Assembly (NCBI GenBank): GCA_025267735.1
Contig: CM046303.1
Coordinates: 18,342,403-18,406,402, forward strand
DNA: 64,000 nucleotides
Origin: Mactra quadrangularis
Taxonomy: Eukaryota > Mollusca > Bivalvia > Venerida > Mactridae
Direction of reading: 5' to 3'
The notes under the pieces are model-generated. The model searched no databases, was not told the DNA's origin, and worked only from the letters and a program-made list of their open reading frames with translations. Below are positions 41,201-63,822 of this stretch, in pieces. Each line of letters begins with the position of its first letter. The first letter of the stretch is position 1. Made by a program: the position numbers and the translations under genes.

Positions 41201-43992
41201 GAATTCCGGATATAGTCTATTCGCAATGGCAGTTACTTATTTGAAAAATGTACTGGAACTATAATGTTTTAGGTTATTTTATACTCACGTTCTATATACT
41301 AAAACCGTTTGCTGTTGGCCTTAAACATTTTCCGCTAACAGGCCATTCAATAATGACTGTTAGCGAACGTTACGGAACGTAACAAAATGTTCGCGGTAAC
41401 TGAAAACCCTACAGTGACAAGTTAAAATGTGTAATCTCATTTACATGTACTATGTATTAAGGCTAAATTTCCCTATGGTCTAACAGCAATATATTTGGAA
41501 ACCATGAAAATTGGAAACACAATTTAACACCTTTCCATGATTACATCACGTTAATCATTTGGCATGCCATTAGATTAGATCTATAACTTATAAAACAACA
41601 TTCTGATGTAAACTTGTTCATAAAATGTTTAATGAAAGTGAGTTATTATCTTACTTTTATATGAAAATAGTGTAATGGTAATTATCCGTACAAAGTAATT
41701 AGTAATATATTTTAGAATTATGACATCGTAAAAAAATCTGTGGTCGAAAACACAATTTTATATAAGTGAATTATACCTAATTTAAGTGTGTACCTAACAT
41801 TTCCTGTGTCCATTATTGGACACCATACTCATTGTTTGTACTACTTTTTTGTGTACAGTTGTATTTTGGACTTGTTGGAAATTAAAATTTTAGTTTACAG
41901 AGATATTTTATCATTCTGATTTCAGACTATGTATAATTTATTTGTATTTTTAACTCTTAGTGCATCTGTACGGGGGTGTACACAATCTGATTGGAAGATT
42001 TTATTTTAACTGTTTTCACTATACTGCATGTAAACTTGCACAAAAATGTACATGTTTGAGCTCACTTTTTCATGGAAAAATAAATATCAATAAACCACTT
42101 TTTATATATTTTTCTATTTAACTTACTTATTTATTTCATTAGGATAAAAAATGAAAACTATAATTTCGTAAATTCGTACATAACATAGTTCTTAATGTTA
42201 TTGTGTCAATGATCTGCTAGATAAAATGTGAGGATTGTCTTACTAACCGACCTTTGATCAGCACTAGAATAGCTATTATTAGCCTTCTATCATATTAATT
42301 GAAATTTATTTTTTTCCGAGTAAAGTTTGACTCTGATCTTACCTTTCACATTTGCATCTAATAACTATCTACCCAAAAATCAGCATCACGCCTATTTTAC
42401 ACTTTAACAGCGATTGTAAAATTATTGAAGTATGTTCATGCGCTAAATTTCAACACATAATAATCATGGCCACTGTGTAATCGAGCATTAATACAACATT
42501 CGTATTCATTGTAAATAAATGAATATTCTTGCATAATGGTCAGGTCGGGGTCAAACATTAACACAACACAGTTTGTATAGTAAGTCATGTCTATTTAAGT
42601 ACTTTACATAATGGGCTAGCCCACTCAATACACGTAGGTTAAAACGGTGATGCAGATATATTATTTTACTTATCGTAACTGACCATTTTGACTTCTAACA
42701 TTAATTTTAAAAATAGTGCATTGCATATGTACATTGTAAATTGTATGTGATGATATGTCTATATGGTTTAAAGAAGAATGACATACTCAGGCTAATTACA
42801 AAGAAGCATAATAAAGAAAGAACAAAAATATTTTATTGTCACTATTTAACCATCATTTGTTTGGCACTCATCATGATACTAATCATGATTTGTTGGTTTT
42901 TTATAACAATGCACAATTTTACTGCTATTGACCATAACAGCACATCTGAATTGTATATGCATGGCTTGTTTCACATTTTCTCCACCCACTTAAAATTGTA
43001 GTATCTTAGTATAAATCAAGCCTGGTTAGATATTTTAAAAACTTAAAGGTACTCATTTACAGATATCGAGTTAAATAATATCTTTTTCTAAAACTATCAA
43101 AACTGTACGAAAATATTTTTTGGAAGCAGGAAAGTAGTGTTTTGATAATGACAATTTTAGTGCAAATTGACATACAACTACAAACGATGGTGCTTCATGT
43201 AGTAAAAATCTTCCCCGTATGTCACAGTAGAGACACTTTAAGTGCATTTTTGTGACTTTTATTGCATGTTTCTTGCAACATATTCTGACACTGAATGGTA
43301 TTTGAAATTATAGAAAAAAATAAACCAAATCTGTGAGCTACAAATGTAGTACATTTAAAATCAATATTCTGAATTTGCCATGATGACAAAAATTTATGAA
43401 AAAAGTATTTTTACCCAACAAAAAATGTGTTAGTTTTATCAGAAAGCCTTACATGCCTTTCAATAGACATAGTCATTATTATCACTGATGATGATATCAA
43501 GACAAAAGTACTATACACATTATACGTTATATTACTCCAAAAATGCTAATTTGTTTTACCCAAGGTGAATTATGATTTCAATATGAATTATTCTATTTCA
43601 CATACTGTTCAAATGACACCTGAAATTTTTGCTTACACCAGAAATCATATCTGAAATTGGATGGCGATTTCAAATACCACTATCAACTCAGATCAGGGTT
43701 ATTGACACAGAAGACACAAAATCAATATAAAATGACATTAAATTTTGTTAACCGTCAATTGGCAACTAATTAAAATGTCAGTAATACACAAATGTACATT
43801 ATATGACTGTATATATAGTGTTTTTGTCTCCAATATGTGCCAGTTGTCTATGATACCAACAGTATGTTATAAACGCTTTAACAATATTATACTAAAATTA
43901 AAATAATTTAATAGTCTTACCTTACCAGCCTCAAGTGCTGGGTACAGTCCGGCAATTAGTAGAAGCACCAATAAAATTTTGTTTAAAAGCAT
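10969..43992 (-). CDS. Gene 1: complete 25-exon secreted mosaic serine protease (SRCR/CTLD/kringle/LDLa/PAN/trypsin)
   Basis: Predicted 1297-residue secreted zymogen assembled from 25 minus-strand exons with GT-AG introns; exon lengths sum to 3894 nt and all phases agree. Approximate residues: signal peptide 1-23; Gly/Arg-rich basic segment 25-67; SRCR1 68-178; C-type lectin domain 179-376 with a Ser/Arg-rich exon; kringle 377-450; Thr-rich linker; LDLa1 471-507; PAN/apple 508-592; LDLa2 593-628; SRCR2 629-741; LDLa3 742-784; SRCR3 785-897; SRCR4 898-1021; RKKR 1031-1034; activation site Arg1052/IVGG; protease to 1297 with His1100, Asp1148, Ser1244 and Asp1238 (S1-pocket Asp189 equivalent, predicting cleavage after Arg/Lys). 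SRCR plus kringle plus trypsin recalls neurotrypsin, and SRCR/LDLa/trypsin recalls arthropod mosaic proteases, but the lectin and PAN modules fit neither, so no symbol is given. Exon 1 lies inside the duplicated block next to gene 2. Role in recognition or defence is inference. Confidence 0.88.
11564..11731 (-). CDS. Gene 1 exon 24: protease domain with catalytic Asp
   Basis: Encodes [17 protein letters not shown] (catalytic Asp in DIAL), VQPACLP and [11 protein letters not shown]. Two GT donors lie six bases apart (ACTG/GTAAAC and CATG/GTAAAT). The second is preferred because gene 2 retains only that one. Confidence 0.92.
12263..12378 (-). CDS. Gene 1 exon 23: protease domain, middle
   Basis: 116-nt exon encoding [20 protein letters not shown], then [18 protein letters not shown], the segment between the catalytic His and Asp in chymotrypsin-fold proteases. 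Acceptor TATTGTAG, donor GACA/GTATGT. Confidence 0.9.
12880..13123 (-). CDS. Gene 1 exon 22: pro-segment, activation site and catalytic His
   Basis: Encodes a charged linker with SRKKRE (furin-like RKKR), then [12 protein letters not shown], the trypsin activation cleavage site, [18 protein letters not shown] with the catalytic His, and a phase-2 donor TTCGA/GTATGT. Lies 6.4 kb from exon 21 because of transposon insertions in the intervening intron. Confidence 0.94.
13343..14433 (-). mobile_element. Non-autonomous Helitron in gene 1 intron 21
   Basis: Read on the minus strand: begins TCTTCTATACTATTAAA after an A, and ends with a hairpin (GCCCGTGC TT GCACGGGC) nine bases before CTAG, followed by T. 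A TC start, 3' hairpin, CTRR end and insertion between A and T are Helitron hallmarks. Absent from unit B (near 54095). No Rep/helicase frame. Confidence 0.75.
15476..15650. repeat. (GGAT)n/(GGAC)n/(GATA)n microsatellite
   Basis: Runs of GGAT, then GGAC, then GATA, abutting the 3' end of the LINE fragment at 15650-16450. The [12 protein letters not shown] frames across it are artefacts. Confidence 0.95.
15650..16450 (-). pseudogene. LINE 3' end (CR1/L2-like), decayed
   Basis: On the minus strand, 16330-16130 encodes with frameshifts [15 protein letters not shown] and [14 protein letters not shown], the usual C-terminus of CR1/Jockey-type ORF2. It is followed by a 3' tail with AATAAATC and then ATCT repeats. 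Subclass is tentative. Confidence 0.6.
17640..17868 (-). pseudogene. Frameshifted N-terminus of a pogo-type transposase
   Basis: Starts [19 protein letters not shown]. After a one-base shift in an A-run near 17813 it continues as [18 protein letters not shown] then [12 protein letters not shown], matching the CENP-B N-terminal helix-turn-helix. No DDE domain remains. Confidence 0.65.
18159..18649. mobile_element. GC-rich inverted-repeat element nested in the pogo relic
   Basis: Terminal inverted repeats share TTGATTTGCCCGGGCGGCT, ends GGGGC and GCCCCC. Internally it holds many CCGGCG/CGCCGG and ACGCCG motifs, unlike the AT-rich surroundings. No coding capacity; no clear target duplication. 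Confidence 0.65.
19573..19790 (-). CDS. Gene 1 exon 21: SRCR4, second half, and acidic linker
   Basis: Encodes [17 protein letters not shown], then [19 protein letters not shown] and the acidic linker [16 protein letters not shown]. Acceptor ATCTTCCAG, donor TGTG/GTGAGA, phase 1. The gene 2 copy is 27 nt longer within the linker. Confidence 0.92.
19895..20060 (-). mobile_element. tRNA-derived SINE in gene 1 intron 20
   Basis: Minus strand contains an A-box-like GTGGTTGAGTGTCTAC and B-box-like CAGGTTGGATCCTGG with tRNA-like spacing, followed by a body with CTTCCTTGCTCAGTGTTGAG. Also in unit B. 3' limit uncertain. Confidence 0.55.
20409..20562 (-). CDS. Gene 1 exon 20: SRCR4, first half
   Basis: Encodes [20 protein letters not shown], then [17 protein letters not shown] and RMLGY. 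Acceptor TATTTCAG, donor ACAA/GTAAGT. The protein sequence is identical in gene 2 (55441-55594). Confidence 0.93.
21301..21497 (-). CDS. Gene 1 exon 19: SRCR3, second half
   Basis: Encodes [20 protein letters not shown], then [18 protein letters not shown] and a PPVTEIPT linker. Six cysteines complete with exon 18. Donor ACTG/GTAAGA, phase 1. Confidence 0.93.
21951..22214. mobile_element. MITE with GAGGGTCACGT ends, copy 1
   Basis: 264 bp in intron 18 of gene 1, with imperfect terminal repeats (GAGGGTCACGTCGAGATGAC and, inward, GAGGGCCACGTTGTGGTGAC). Copies at 37686-37946 (reversed) and 57010-57273. Confidence 0.7.
22650..22811. repeat. 54-bp tandem repeat of the exon 18 donor edge, gene 1
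   Basis: Three extra copies of the last about 40 bases of exon 18 plus 14 intronic bases, at 22650, 22704 and 22758. The exon's own edge starts the fourth at 22812. Donor bases 22813, 22759 and 22705 are followed by GTAAGTG; the outermost (22651) by GTTTGAG. Gene 2 has a single copy. Confidence 0.93.
22813..22954 (-). CDS. Gene 1 exon 18: SRCR3, first half
   Basis: Encodes [20 protein letters not shown], then [17 protein letters not shown] and RMVGY. Acceptor TTTCTATAG and donor ATAG/GTAAGTG, phase 2 out. The acceptor edge is reiterated upstream in transcription (22955-23455, 42-bp units) and the donor edge downstream (22650-22811, 54-bp units). Both repeats would introduce an in-frame stop if retained, so this boundary choice is the one that preserves the reading frame. 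Confidence 0.88.
22955..23455. repeat. 42-bp minisatellite built from the exon 18 acceptor edge, gene 1
   Basis: About 12 units of CATCTACTATCTCCATAGTG followed by ATATCTATAGAAATATATCA plus AA. On the minus strand each unit contains the acceptor TTTCTATAG and the first bases of SRCR exon 18. Unit variants include CTACAG and CCACAG. Frames across it are artefacts. Confidence 0.95.
23706..23834 (-). CDS. Gene 1 exon 17: LDLa3 with two extra cysteines
   Basis: A phase 1-1 exon encoding [20 protein letters not shown], then [16 protein letters not shown] and HNC. It has eight cysteines rather than six because of a CNC insertion before the acidic PDCSDE motif. The same exon in gene 2 (59413-59541) keeps this feature. 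Confidence 0.88.
24357..24535 (-). CDS. Gene 1 exon 16: SRCR2, second half
   Basis: Encodes [18 protein letters not shown], then [10 protein letters not shown] and EVAGVSC, completing six cysteines. The donor AAAG/GTTTGT is non-consensus after GT, but it is conserved in gene 2 and fits the phase of exon 17. Confidence 0.92.
25038..25197 (-). CDS. Gene 1 exon 15: SRCR2, first half
   Basis: Encodes [39 protein letters not shown] and SMLGYN: a canonical SRCR N-terminal half. Donor AACAG/GTATGT, phase 2 out. Confidence 0.93.
25440..25705 (-). mobile_element. Second tRNA-derived SINE in gene 1 intron 14
   Basis: Minus strand has TTAGCTCACTTGGTAGC (A box) and GATTTAAATCGCAGTGG (B-box-like), then a non-tRNA body. 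Paralogous copy at about 61150-61410. Confidence 0.5.
26093..26200 (-). CDS. Gene 1 exon 14: LDLa2
   Basis: A complete LDLa repeat in one phase 1-1 exon: [20 protein letters not shown] followed by [12 protein letters not shown]. Six cysteines and the acidic Ca2+ cage are present. Confidence 0.93.
26699..26861 (-). CDS. Gene 1 exon 13: PAN/apple domain, core
   Basis: Encodes [20 protein letters not shown], then ERKCQLS and AFYYEL, matching the PAN/apple pattern of a Cys-containing helix, CRSFSF strand and KCQLS. PAN domains mediate protein-protein or carbohydrate contacts in clotting-type proteases. Donor ACAA/GTAAGT, phase 1. Confidence 0.83.
27909..28000 (-). CDS. Gene 1 exon 12: PAN/apple domain, first part
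   Basis: Encodes [20 protein letters not shown] and [11 protein letters not shown], ending in phase 0 at ACT/GTAAGT. On its own it is weakly diagnostic. Assigned as the N-terminal strands of the PAN-like domain completed by exon 13, and conserved in gene 2 (63731-63822). Confidence 0.78.
28162..28568. mobile_element. hAT-type MITE in gene 1 intron 11
   Basis: Inverted repeats TACGGCTGTCACGATA and (inward) TAGGGCTGTCACGATA, flanked by an imperfect 8-bp target duplication, TATAATAG/TGTAATAG. 407 bp, non-coding. A piece of the same element (ACGTACCGTGATAC) appears at the right edge of the window in unit B. Confidence 0.8.
28675..28870 (-). mobile_element. Probable retroposon 3' end with GTTCT tail
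   Basis: Minus strand reads AGCAAATAAAGTGTATGTTC followed by TGTTC repeats, the look of a LINE/SINE 3' end with a pentanucleotide tail. Body not classified. Confidence 0.35.
29348..29418 (-). CDS. Gene 1 exon 11: LDLa1, second half
   Basis: Encodes [20 protein letters not shown] then QNC, the acidic Ca2+-binding half of an LDLa repeat, although the usual SDE is AEDE. 71 nt, phase 2 in and phase 1 out (TGTG/GTAAGA). Confidence 0.85.
30048..30096 (-). CDS. Gene 1 exon 10: LDLa1, first half (49-nt micro-exon)
   Basis: Only 49 nt: encodes [17 protein letters not shown], with acceptor TTTTAACAG and donor AA/GTGAGT. It joins exon 11 to form one LDL-receptor class A repeat. Too short to be found as an ORF; placed by splice sites and frame. 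Confidence 0.82.
30097..31212. other. Gene 1 intron 9, no further feature
   Basis: AT-rich intron between the kringle/linker exon and the LDLa micro-exon; nothing else recognised. Confidence 0.5.
31213..31366 (-). CDS. Gene 1 exon 9: kringle, second half, and Thr-rich linker
   Basis: Starts [20 protein letters not shown] and ends the kringle at FGFCPIPEC, with the NYCRNPDGD and RPWCY signatures intact. A linker follows ([16 protein letters not shown]), a plausible O-glycosylated hinge. Phase 1 out (ACAA/GTAAGA). Confidence 0.92.
31891..32009 (-). CDS. Gene 1 exon 8: kringle, first half
   Basis: Encodes [20 protein letters not shown] and then [10 protein letters not shown], the canonical start of a kringle (first Cys, YRG, PCxxW). 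Ends in phase 0 at DK/GTATTT. The kringle is completed by exon 9. Kringles usually mediate protein or ligand binding in secreted proteases. Confidence 0.92.
32658..32906 (-). CDS. Gene 1 exon 7: CTLD C-terminal part with EPN motif
   Basis: Encodes [12 protein letters not shown], then a Cys, FWDDNVC and FRYLCE, the ligand-binding end of a CTLD. EPN (residues 303-305) is the mannose-type sugar motif, and WDD (336-338) sits where the Ca2+-binding WND is expected. A Lys-rich stretch follows the WDD. 249 nt, phase 1-1, acceptor CTTATAG and donor AATG/GTATTT. Confidence 0.88.
34085..34252 (-). CDS. Gene 1 exon 6: CTLD middle with Ser/Arg-rich insert
   Basis: A 168-nt, phase 1-1 exon inside the lectin fold. 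After the CTLD-like [18 protein letters not shown] comes a Ser/Arg/His run ([20 protein letters not shown]), then SIHYYKWFP leading into the WLPG of exon 7. The donor is CCAG/GTTTGG, weak but phase-consistent. As a symmetric exon it could be skipped without frame loss. Such a serine-rich loop is not a normal part of the CTLD core. Confidence 0.8.
35568..35787. mobile_element. pogo/Tigger-like fragment
   Basis: Right end reads inward CAGTTAAATCTCGATTATCT next to a TA. Interior repeats TCGGATAA/TTATCCATGATAT motifs. Left terminus not found. Confidence 0.45.
36007..36183 (-). CDS. Gene 1 exon 5: C-type lectin domain, first part
   Basis: Begins [16 protein letters not shown], the usual CTLD start with the extra N-terminal Cys pair of long-form domains. 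It continues through [20 protein letters not shown], the conserved helix 2 region. Phase 1 in and phase 1 out. Confidence 0.9.
36630..36811 (-). CDS. Gene 1 exon 4: SRCR1, second half
   Basis: Completes SRCR1: [19 protein letters not shown], then a Cys in SNC and the terminal AGVSC. Acceptor TTTTGTAG, donor ACAG/GTAAAC, phase 1 out. With exon 3 the domain has the six group A cysteines. Confidence 0.9.
37250..37414. repeat. Degenerate tandem copies of the SRCR exon 3 donor edge
   Basis: Two roughly 60-bp copies (starting 37253 and 37313) and a partial one (37373) of the end of exon 3, each with CAAATCCTAATTGTCTA or ATTGGCATCC. On the minus strand the outermost encodes [16 protein letters not shown], closer to the SRCR consensus than the real exon. 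Confidence 0.85.
37415..37552 (-). CDS. Gene 1 exon 3: SRCR1, first half
   Basis: Encodes the N-terminal half of a scavenger receptor cysteine-rich domain, with the hallmarks WGPVCDDDW and ACRQLGFE. Phase 2 in and phase 2 out. Two exons and six cysteines per domain indicate SRCR group A. Just 3' of the donor are three degenerate copies of this exon's 3' edge (37250-37414). Confidence 0.9.
37686..37946. mobile_element. MITE with GAGGGTCACGT ends, copy 2 (reversed)
   Basis: Reverse orientation copy in intron 2 of gene 1. Shared internal blocks include TGTAAACAAGTTAC. A further stretch outside the ends (around ACAGATATCC) also matches, so the true element may be longer. Confidence 0.65.
38171..38313 (-). 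CDS. Gene 1 exon 2: Gly/Arg-rich basic segment
   Basis: 143 nt, acceptor TTGAACAG and donor ATAAG/GTCAAT, phase 0 in and phase 2 out. It encodes a low-complexity stretch ([14 protein letters not shown], then [14 protein letters not shown]) followed by [15 protein letters not shown], and joins exon 3 to give RIRLGG, the usual start of an SRCR domain. The basic run could bind anionic surfaces such as glycosaminoglycan or microbial polymer, which is inference. An earlier GTGAGT donor inside the exon (after LPP) would break the frame into the SRCR domain. Confidence 0.75.
39003..40586. mobile_element. Possible hAT-like element in gene 1 intron 1
   Basis: Left end CAGGGCCGGTCTAGAGGAGC and right end, read inward, CAGGCCCGGATTTACCGGGG, resembling hAT termini. 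Interior has GGGTCGGGAGG motifs and no protein. Target duplication not convincing; no paralogous site in the window to compare. Confidence 0.45.
40587..43920. other. Gene 1 intron 1, distal part
   Basis: From 41000 on it is paralogous to 489-3357. Bases about 42610-42730 are an insertion relative to unit A. No exon recognised. Confidence 0.55.
41000..41410. mobile_element. Truncated MITE-like element at the edge of unit B
   Basis: Matches positions 488-900 but lacks the left third. Homology between units begins here, inside the element. Confidence 0.55.
43921..43992 (-). CDS. Gene 1 exon 1: signal peptide
   Basis: Starts with ATG and encodes 24 residues: a short polar start (MLLNK), a hydrophobic core ([12 protein letters not shown]), then PALEAGK. 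This is a classic cleavable secretion signal. The donor AAG/GTAAGA is a strong consensus and ends in phase 0, matching the phase-0 acceptor of exon 2 about 5.6 kb downstream. The same exon is present at 3358-3429. The 5' UTR and promoter were not defined. Confidence 0.85.
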
Positions 43993-44954
43993 GTTTTTGT
44001 CCTCTCCTCAGATGATACAATATAATGTAACTACGTGGTGTGCTATAAAGCCATCATAACACTTAATGATAAAAAATCAGATGACTAACTTTCAGTACCA
44101 ATGTGATGAAACCCTTAACAGTATCTTAAGTTGTACCAATTAAATACTTGAACAAACACTTAAAGGATCATAATTCTAAGAATTAATTTCTAACAAGCAC
44201 ACATATTCTCATCTTACAGGATGCTTTTTTCAAATAAACCATATGTAGAACACATTCTGTAATGTATTTTAGAACTTGTAAAATCAATATACTTGTATAT
44301 TTTTTGTTTTGTGCTATTTTTCCATATGTAAATTATGGTTCTGTATGCTAAATGGCAAATCAGCTTTTCTCAACAACTAGCTAACTAATCCTCAACAAAG
44401 GGGCTAGTTGCCAAAGCATATTGCTAGCTAGCACTTTGACCCCTGGAACCCTTAATATGACATCACACATGTTTTCCTTTTGGTGTATTAAGGATACCAA
44501 TGTACAAAGTGCTAGTTAGGGATATGCTTAAGCAACCCATCCAAGTTAACTACAACATTTCTCCCTATTCATTTCTGTACATTTATATTAAGTAAACATG
44601 GTAGATATGACATGTGACCTGAGTGGAAACATAATTGCCAAATTATAACCACTGGCTGACAACGGCTCTTCTTTGTAATCATATGTAATAACTTCAAAAT
44701 AAAGTCTTATTATAAAATTCTTTGTAAGTCCATTCCACAAATATATCACATTAGGTAAAAAAAACCAGACAAAATAATGACACATGTATGATAAACTTTT
44801 CAGAAAGTATGCAGCATGTTGCAGAACTATTTCCAATTTGCTGTTCAATATTAATGATCAAGCACAAAATTAGACTACATCTTTCTTCATTCTCTCGTAG
44901 TTTGACTAGTTTTATTCGACCCATTGACATGTAATGGTATTTAACATTTTTCAT

Positions 44955-45334
44955 GCCTGTCCACCATACCCTCCCATTCCTTGTTGTCCATATTGTGGTT
45001 ATTGACCATACCCACCATATTGTTGCTGCTGACCATATCCAGGAGGTTGACCACCATACCCTTGAGGAGGTGCTCCATCATACTGTCCACCTGGAGCCCC
45101 ATATTGTCCAGGTGGTGCCTGACCTGGGGGAGCACCATATTGACCCCTTGGTGGTTGTCCAGGAGCACCATTCTGACCAGGGGCACCTTGAGGAGGTTGT
45201 CCATATTGACCAGGTGGTCTGTATCCTTGTTGTTGAGTCGGAGGTTGGCCATATCCTTGTCCTGGCTGACCATATAACTGGTTACTTGGTGGAGCTCCTG
45301 GTGGTTGGTACCCTTGTGGTGCACCATAACCACC
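44955..45334 (-). pseudogene. Broken copy of the Pro/Gln/Gly-rich exon
   Basis: Paralog of 5868-6332. The frame follows the intact copy through GGYGAPQGYQPP until a CAA to TAA change (44999-45001) stops it after YGGYGQ. The 3' part, including the charged tail and natural stop, is missing because 839 bp present in unit A (5111-5949) is deleted at the 44954/44955 junction. The acceptor TTTCAG is retained. Confidence 0.8.
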
Positions 45335-45889
45335 CTGAAATATTTTAAACACAACATTAACATTTTAACTGCAGTGAAAGCCTAGTAATAGTTTCCTCTT
45401 TAAGAGAGGACCTAGGCTGCCTCATACTCAGAGTCAAGAATCTATGACAACAGAAAATTTGTTTTCCTTGTCAACCACATCTGGCAAGGCTGCAGTTACT
45501 GAGTCAGGGAAGTTTTATGATAAAGATTTATTTCAACTTTAAGGCATTAAAACCATGTTTATTTCTGATGTTATTCAACTGACAGATGTATTTACTGCTG
45601 TGACTTACAAACTGTTGTTACATGTAGTATTTGTTGTTGTTGTAGTCATTCTAATACGCTATCGAAGTAGCTGATAGTCTCTATGTGTATCGTTGTCGTC
45701 ATAATGTGTACTTCATTACTATGTACTTTTAAACACTACGGGACTAACGACATTACAAAAATCTTGTTTACGAAATGAAGAAAAAAGTTGATCATGAGAT
45801 TTTAGAAAAATACAAAAATAAACTTATACATAAATACTTATTATATACACATACAAAATCAAAGCGCTGTAAGCATACTAAAATCTATT

Positions 45890-46240
45890 TTATTTTGTTT
45901 TATGTATGACTGCAGGGCTAGATTAAAGCTTTGCTTTGCTTCATCACAGGCATCTTCAACTCTCCCACCAAGACAGACATAAATATGACTTAACAGTTTA
46001 GTTGGTATTTAGATATAATATCATCCGTCGCTCTCACTAGAACCGACCTTTCTGTCTCATATTTGATACAGTCAAAGTCACATGAACTGCAATTGGAGTC
46101 TTTAGTGGTATCTAGTTTTTACCAGTGACAGTTCAACTTTGTGTGACCTGTAATAAGCTGATTGATGGTGCTAAAGGTCTTCCTATCTTTTTGACAAAAA
46201 CATTTCCTTGAACATGCATTGTGGTAAATTTCTTGAATGT
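45890..46240 (-). pseudogene. Decayed LINE fragment, unit B copy
   Basis: Paralogous to 6889-7239, with several small deletions (the CNLPETVNHYLF stretch is partly lost) and frameshifts. No open frame remains. Confidence 0.55.
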
Positions 46241-48812
46241 GTTCATTCTTTTCTTTGACAGTATATCTAAAATTCCATTTCTTTACAAGAGTCTCTTGAA
46301 TTATTTAAGTGATTTCTTATCAACCTATAATTGATTCAACCGCTTTTCCATTTCACCAGATACAATATACGTCTTCTATTGCTTACTTTAAACTTTTTAT
46401 GCCGAATTTGAAGTCAGAGGGTTTCATTAAAACCTAATCGCACAGACATAACAGTTATGACCAATATTCTTATGATTTCGTCTCTAAACAATATTAGATA
46501 AAGATCAGTTGACAAGTTACCGGTCAAAATGCACGTCGAAATCGCCATTACAAGGTATTTACATTTATCATCGAAGTAATAATGTTAGCTACATATTGTT
46601 GAGGCGGTTGCTAGTTGACGATTTTTCAAAATAAAATCCTCACAGTGGTTGATGAAACTGAAAGCCTTCTATTAGAAGAGTTCTTCTATTAGAAGAGTTT
46701 AGATAATGGATAAAGACCAAATTGGTCTGGTCCCGTTCATAAAACGGGCTTTTGGTCTAACACATTTTATAAACATGTATGTTCATTTTGTCAGGAGTGT
46801 TAACCTTTTATAAGAAAATATCTTATGTTGATTGTTATGCACAATATGGTTCTAAAATATAGAAATTATTCCAATCATTGGGCGATCAAAGTCAAGATAG
46901 AAGTTCTTATATGATTTTAGTAAAAAAACATAGCCTTGCTCTGATTTATATCAGTGTTCAATATTCTATCTTTACCACTTACATCACTTACCTTGCTCTT
47001 TATAACCATTATTAGATTTTTAAGCTTTAATTACTTCTTATCTTAAAAGTATAAACATTTTTTTGGCCTAAAACCAATAGCAGGCAGCCACTACTTAGTG
47101 AACTTAGTTAAAATTCAAAATTGAATTTTAAGATTGTTGTTTAAAACAATGAACCTATACATGTAATACTGTTTTATAGGGTAATGTAAAGTGTATATAT
47201 GGTCCATGTTTTATCATCAAATATGTATTACCATTACAGATAAAAAGATATACAAAGCATGGTTGACTACAAAATGACACTTGACATTACTCAAAGGGTG
47301 TATGGTTTATCCATGTAGCCCCATGATTCTTAAAGCTTGCTTAGTCACTTTATGGCCAATTTAGTAAACTGCATGGGTGAGTGGGAAAATATAAAAGAAG
47401 GCAACCATTAGAGAGTAATAATTTATTTATAATGTCTTAAAGGAAACGAAGGGCTATACATACAAATTAAAATAATACATACCCGGAATATATATATTAT
47501 CTGCACAGATACAAAGAAATGACATTAGACTTTGAAAACTTTTCTAACAGTACATTATAAAGACATCAAAACACACAATCAAGGGTGACAGCAAACATAT
47601 TTATATACTTTAGCAACACAAAAAAAAAACACTGTATATTTTTTTCGTATTTGGATTAAACTCAGTGTAACAACACTAAATGCTATAAACTACCAGCCAA
47701 GACATTTTTCTATCACCTGACCTTTCTTGCCAAGCTAAAGAAGCCTATAATTTATCTCTACACGGAGACTAACAGACTAAATGCTGGATTTTACTAACTT
47801 CTATCTGCTAACAGCATATAATAACCTTACATAATTACAACGTTTCTTCTTATTGAAAGTTCATCTACTAATTAAAATAGCAATACTTTTTTAAATTGAA
47901 TCACAGATTTATATAACTATCATAAAAGTTTCGGATACTAAGATTTTTGGATTCACATTCAGCAGCTGCCTAATCATATCATGTTTTTTTCAAACCAGTA
48001 GGTCTACAACTCTTTCCACTAAAAGTTGACAACTTCCCCATTTACTAAGGAAAATTGGCAATAAAATATCAAACTTTCATGGTAGAGTCAAACTTGCAGT
48101 GGCCGGTAATCAAATGGACCACATGATTTGTATTCCTGAACTTTATCATTGCATCGTGGCCATAGCAACCACAATTGTTGTATACATGTTAAAAGAAACA
48201 TGTACTCCATTTTGATACACATGTAATAAAAAAATAACAAAAAAAAAATAGATAGATATATATACATATAAAAGCCTGAGTATGGGTACCCAGTACTAAT
48301 AAGAAGTAGTATAGTTGGCACAGCCAACTTGTAAACTAATATCATAGACCTGAATCAGGTAGGTCCATGCTATAAGTCTATGATTAAAAAGAAATACAAT
48401 GTAAGTCTTTATAAAGAATTTTTCTGTTCAGTTCAATACGTAGCTTTTACAAAATATCTTATCAGAAGAAAGTCTTTAGTCGAATACTTAAGTAAAAAAT
48501 GTCCAATTAGGTTTAAATGACACAGAATATTATGTAACAATGAATATTGTATAACAGTTTTTTAAACAGCCTTCAAACATTCAATGACTGGTTCACATTA
48601 TTATGAATCATGATGATTTTTTTTTTCAAAAAAATTCAAACAAGTTTGAACACATGTTTTTGACATATAACTTAAGCACTCTACAGCATGTATTCATAAA
48701 AGATGCGCTTAAAAGATAAAAATAACAAGGCATGCATGTAAGATAAAGGGTTTAACTGAGCCAGTATTATAAAAAATAATAATACTATTTCAATTTTCTT
48801 TTATCTAATCAT

Positions 48813-63822
<15,010 letters not shown>

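Noticed and set aside
44041..44050. TATA-like motif about 50 bases upstream of gene 1 exon 1
   Set aside because: The TATAAAG reads on the plus strand, the wrong orientation for a minus-strand gene.
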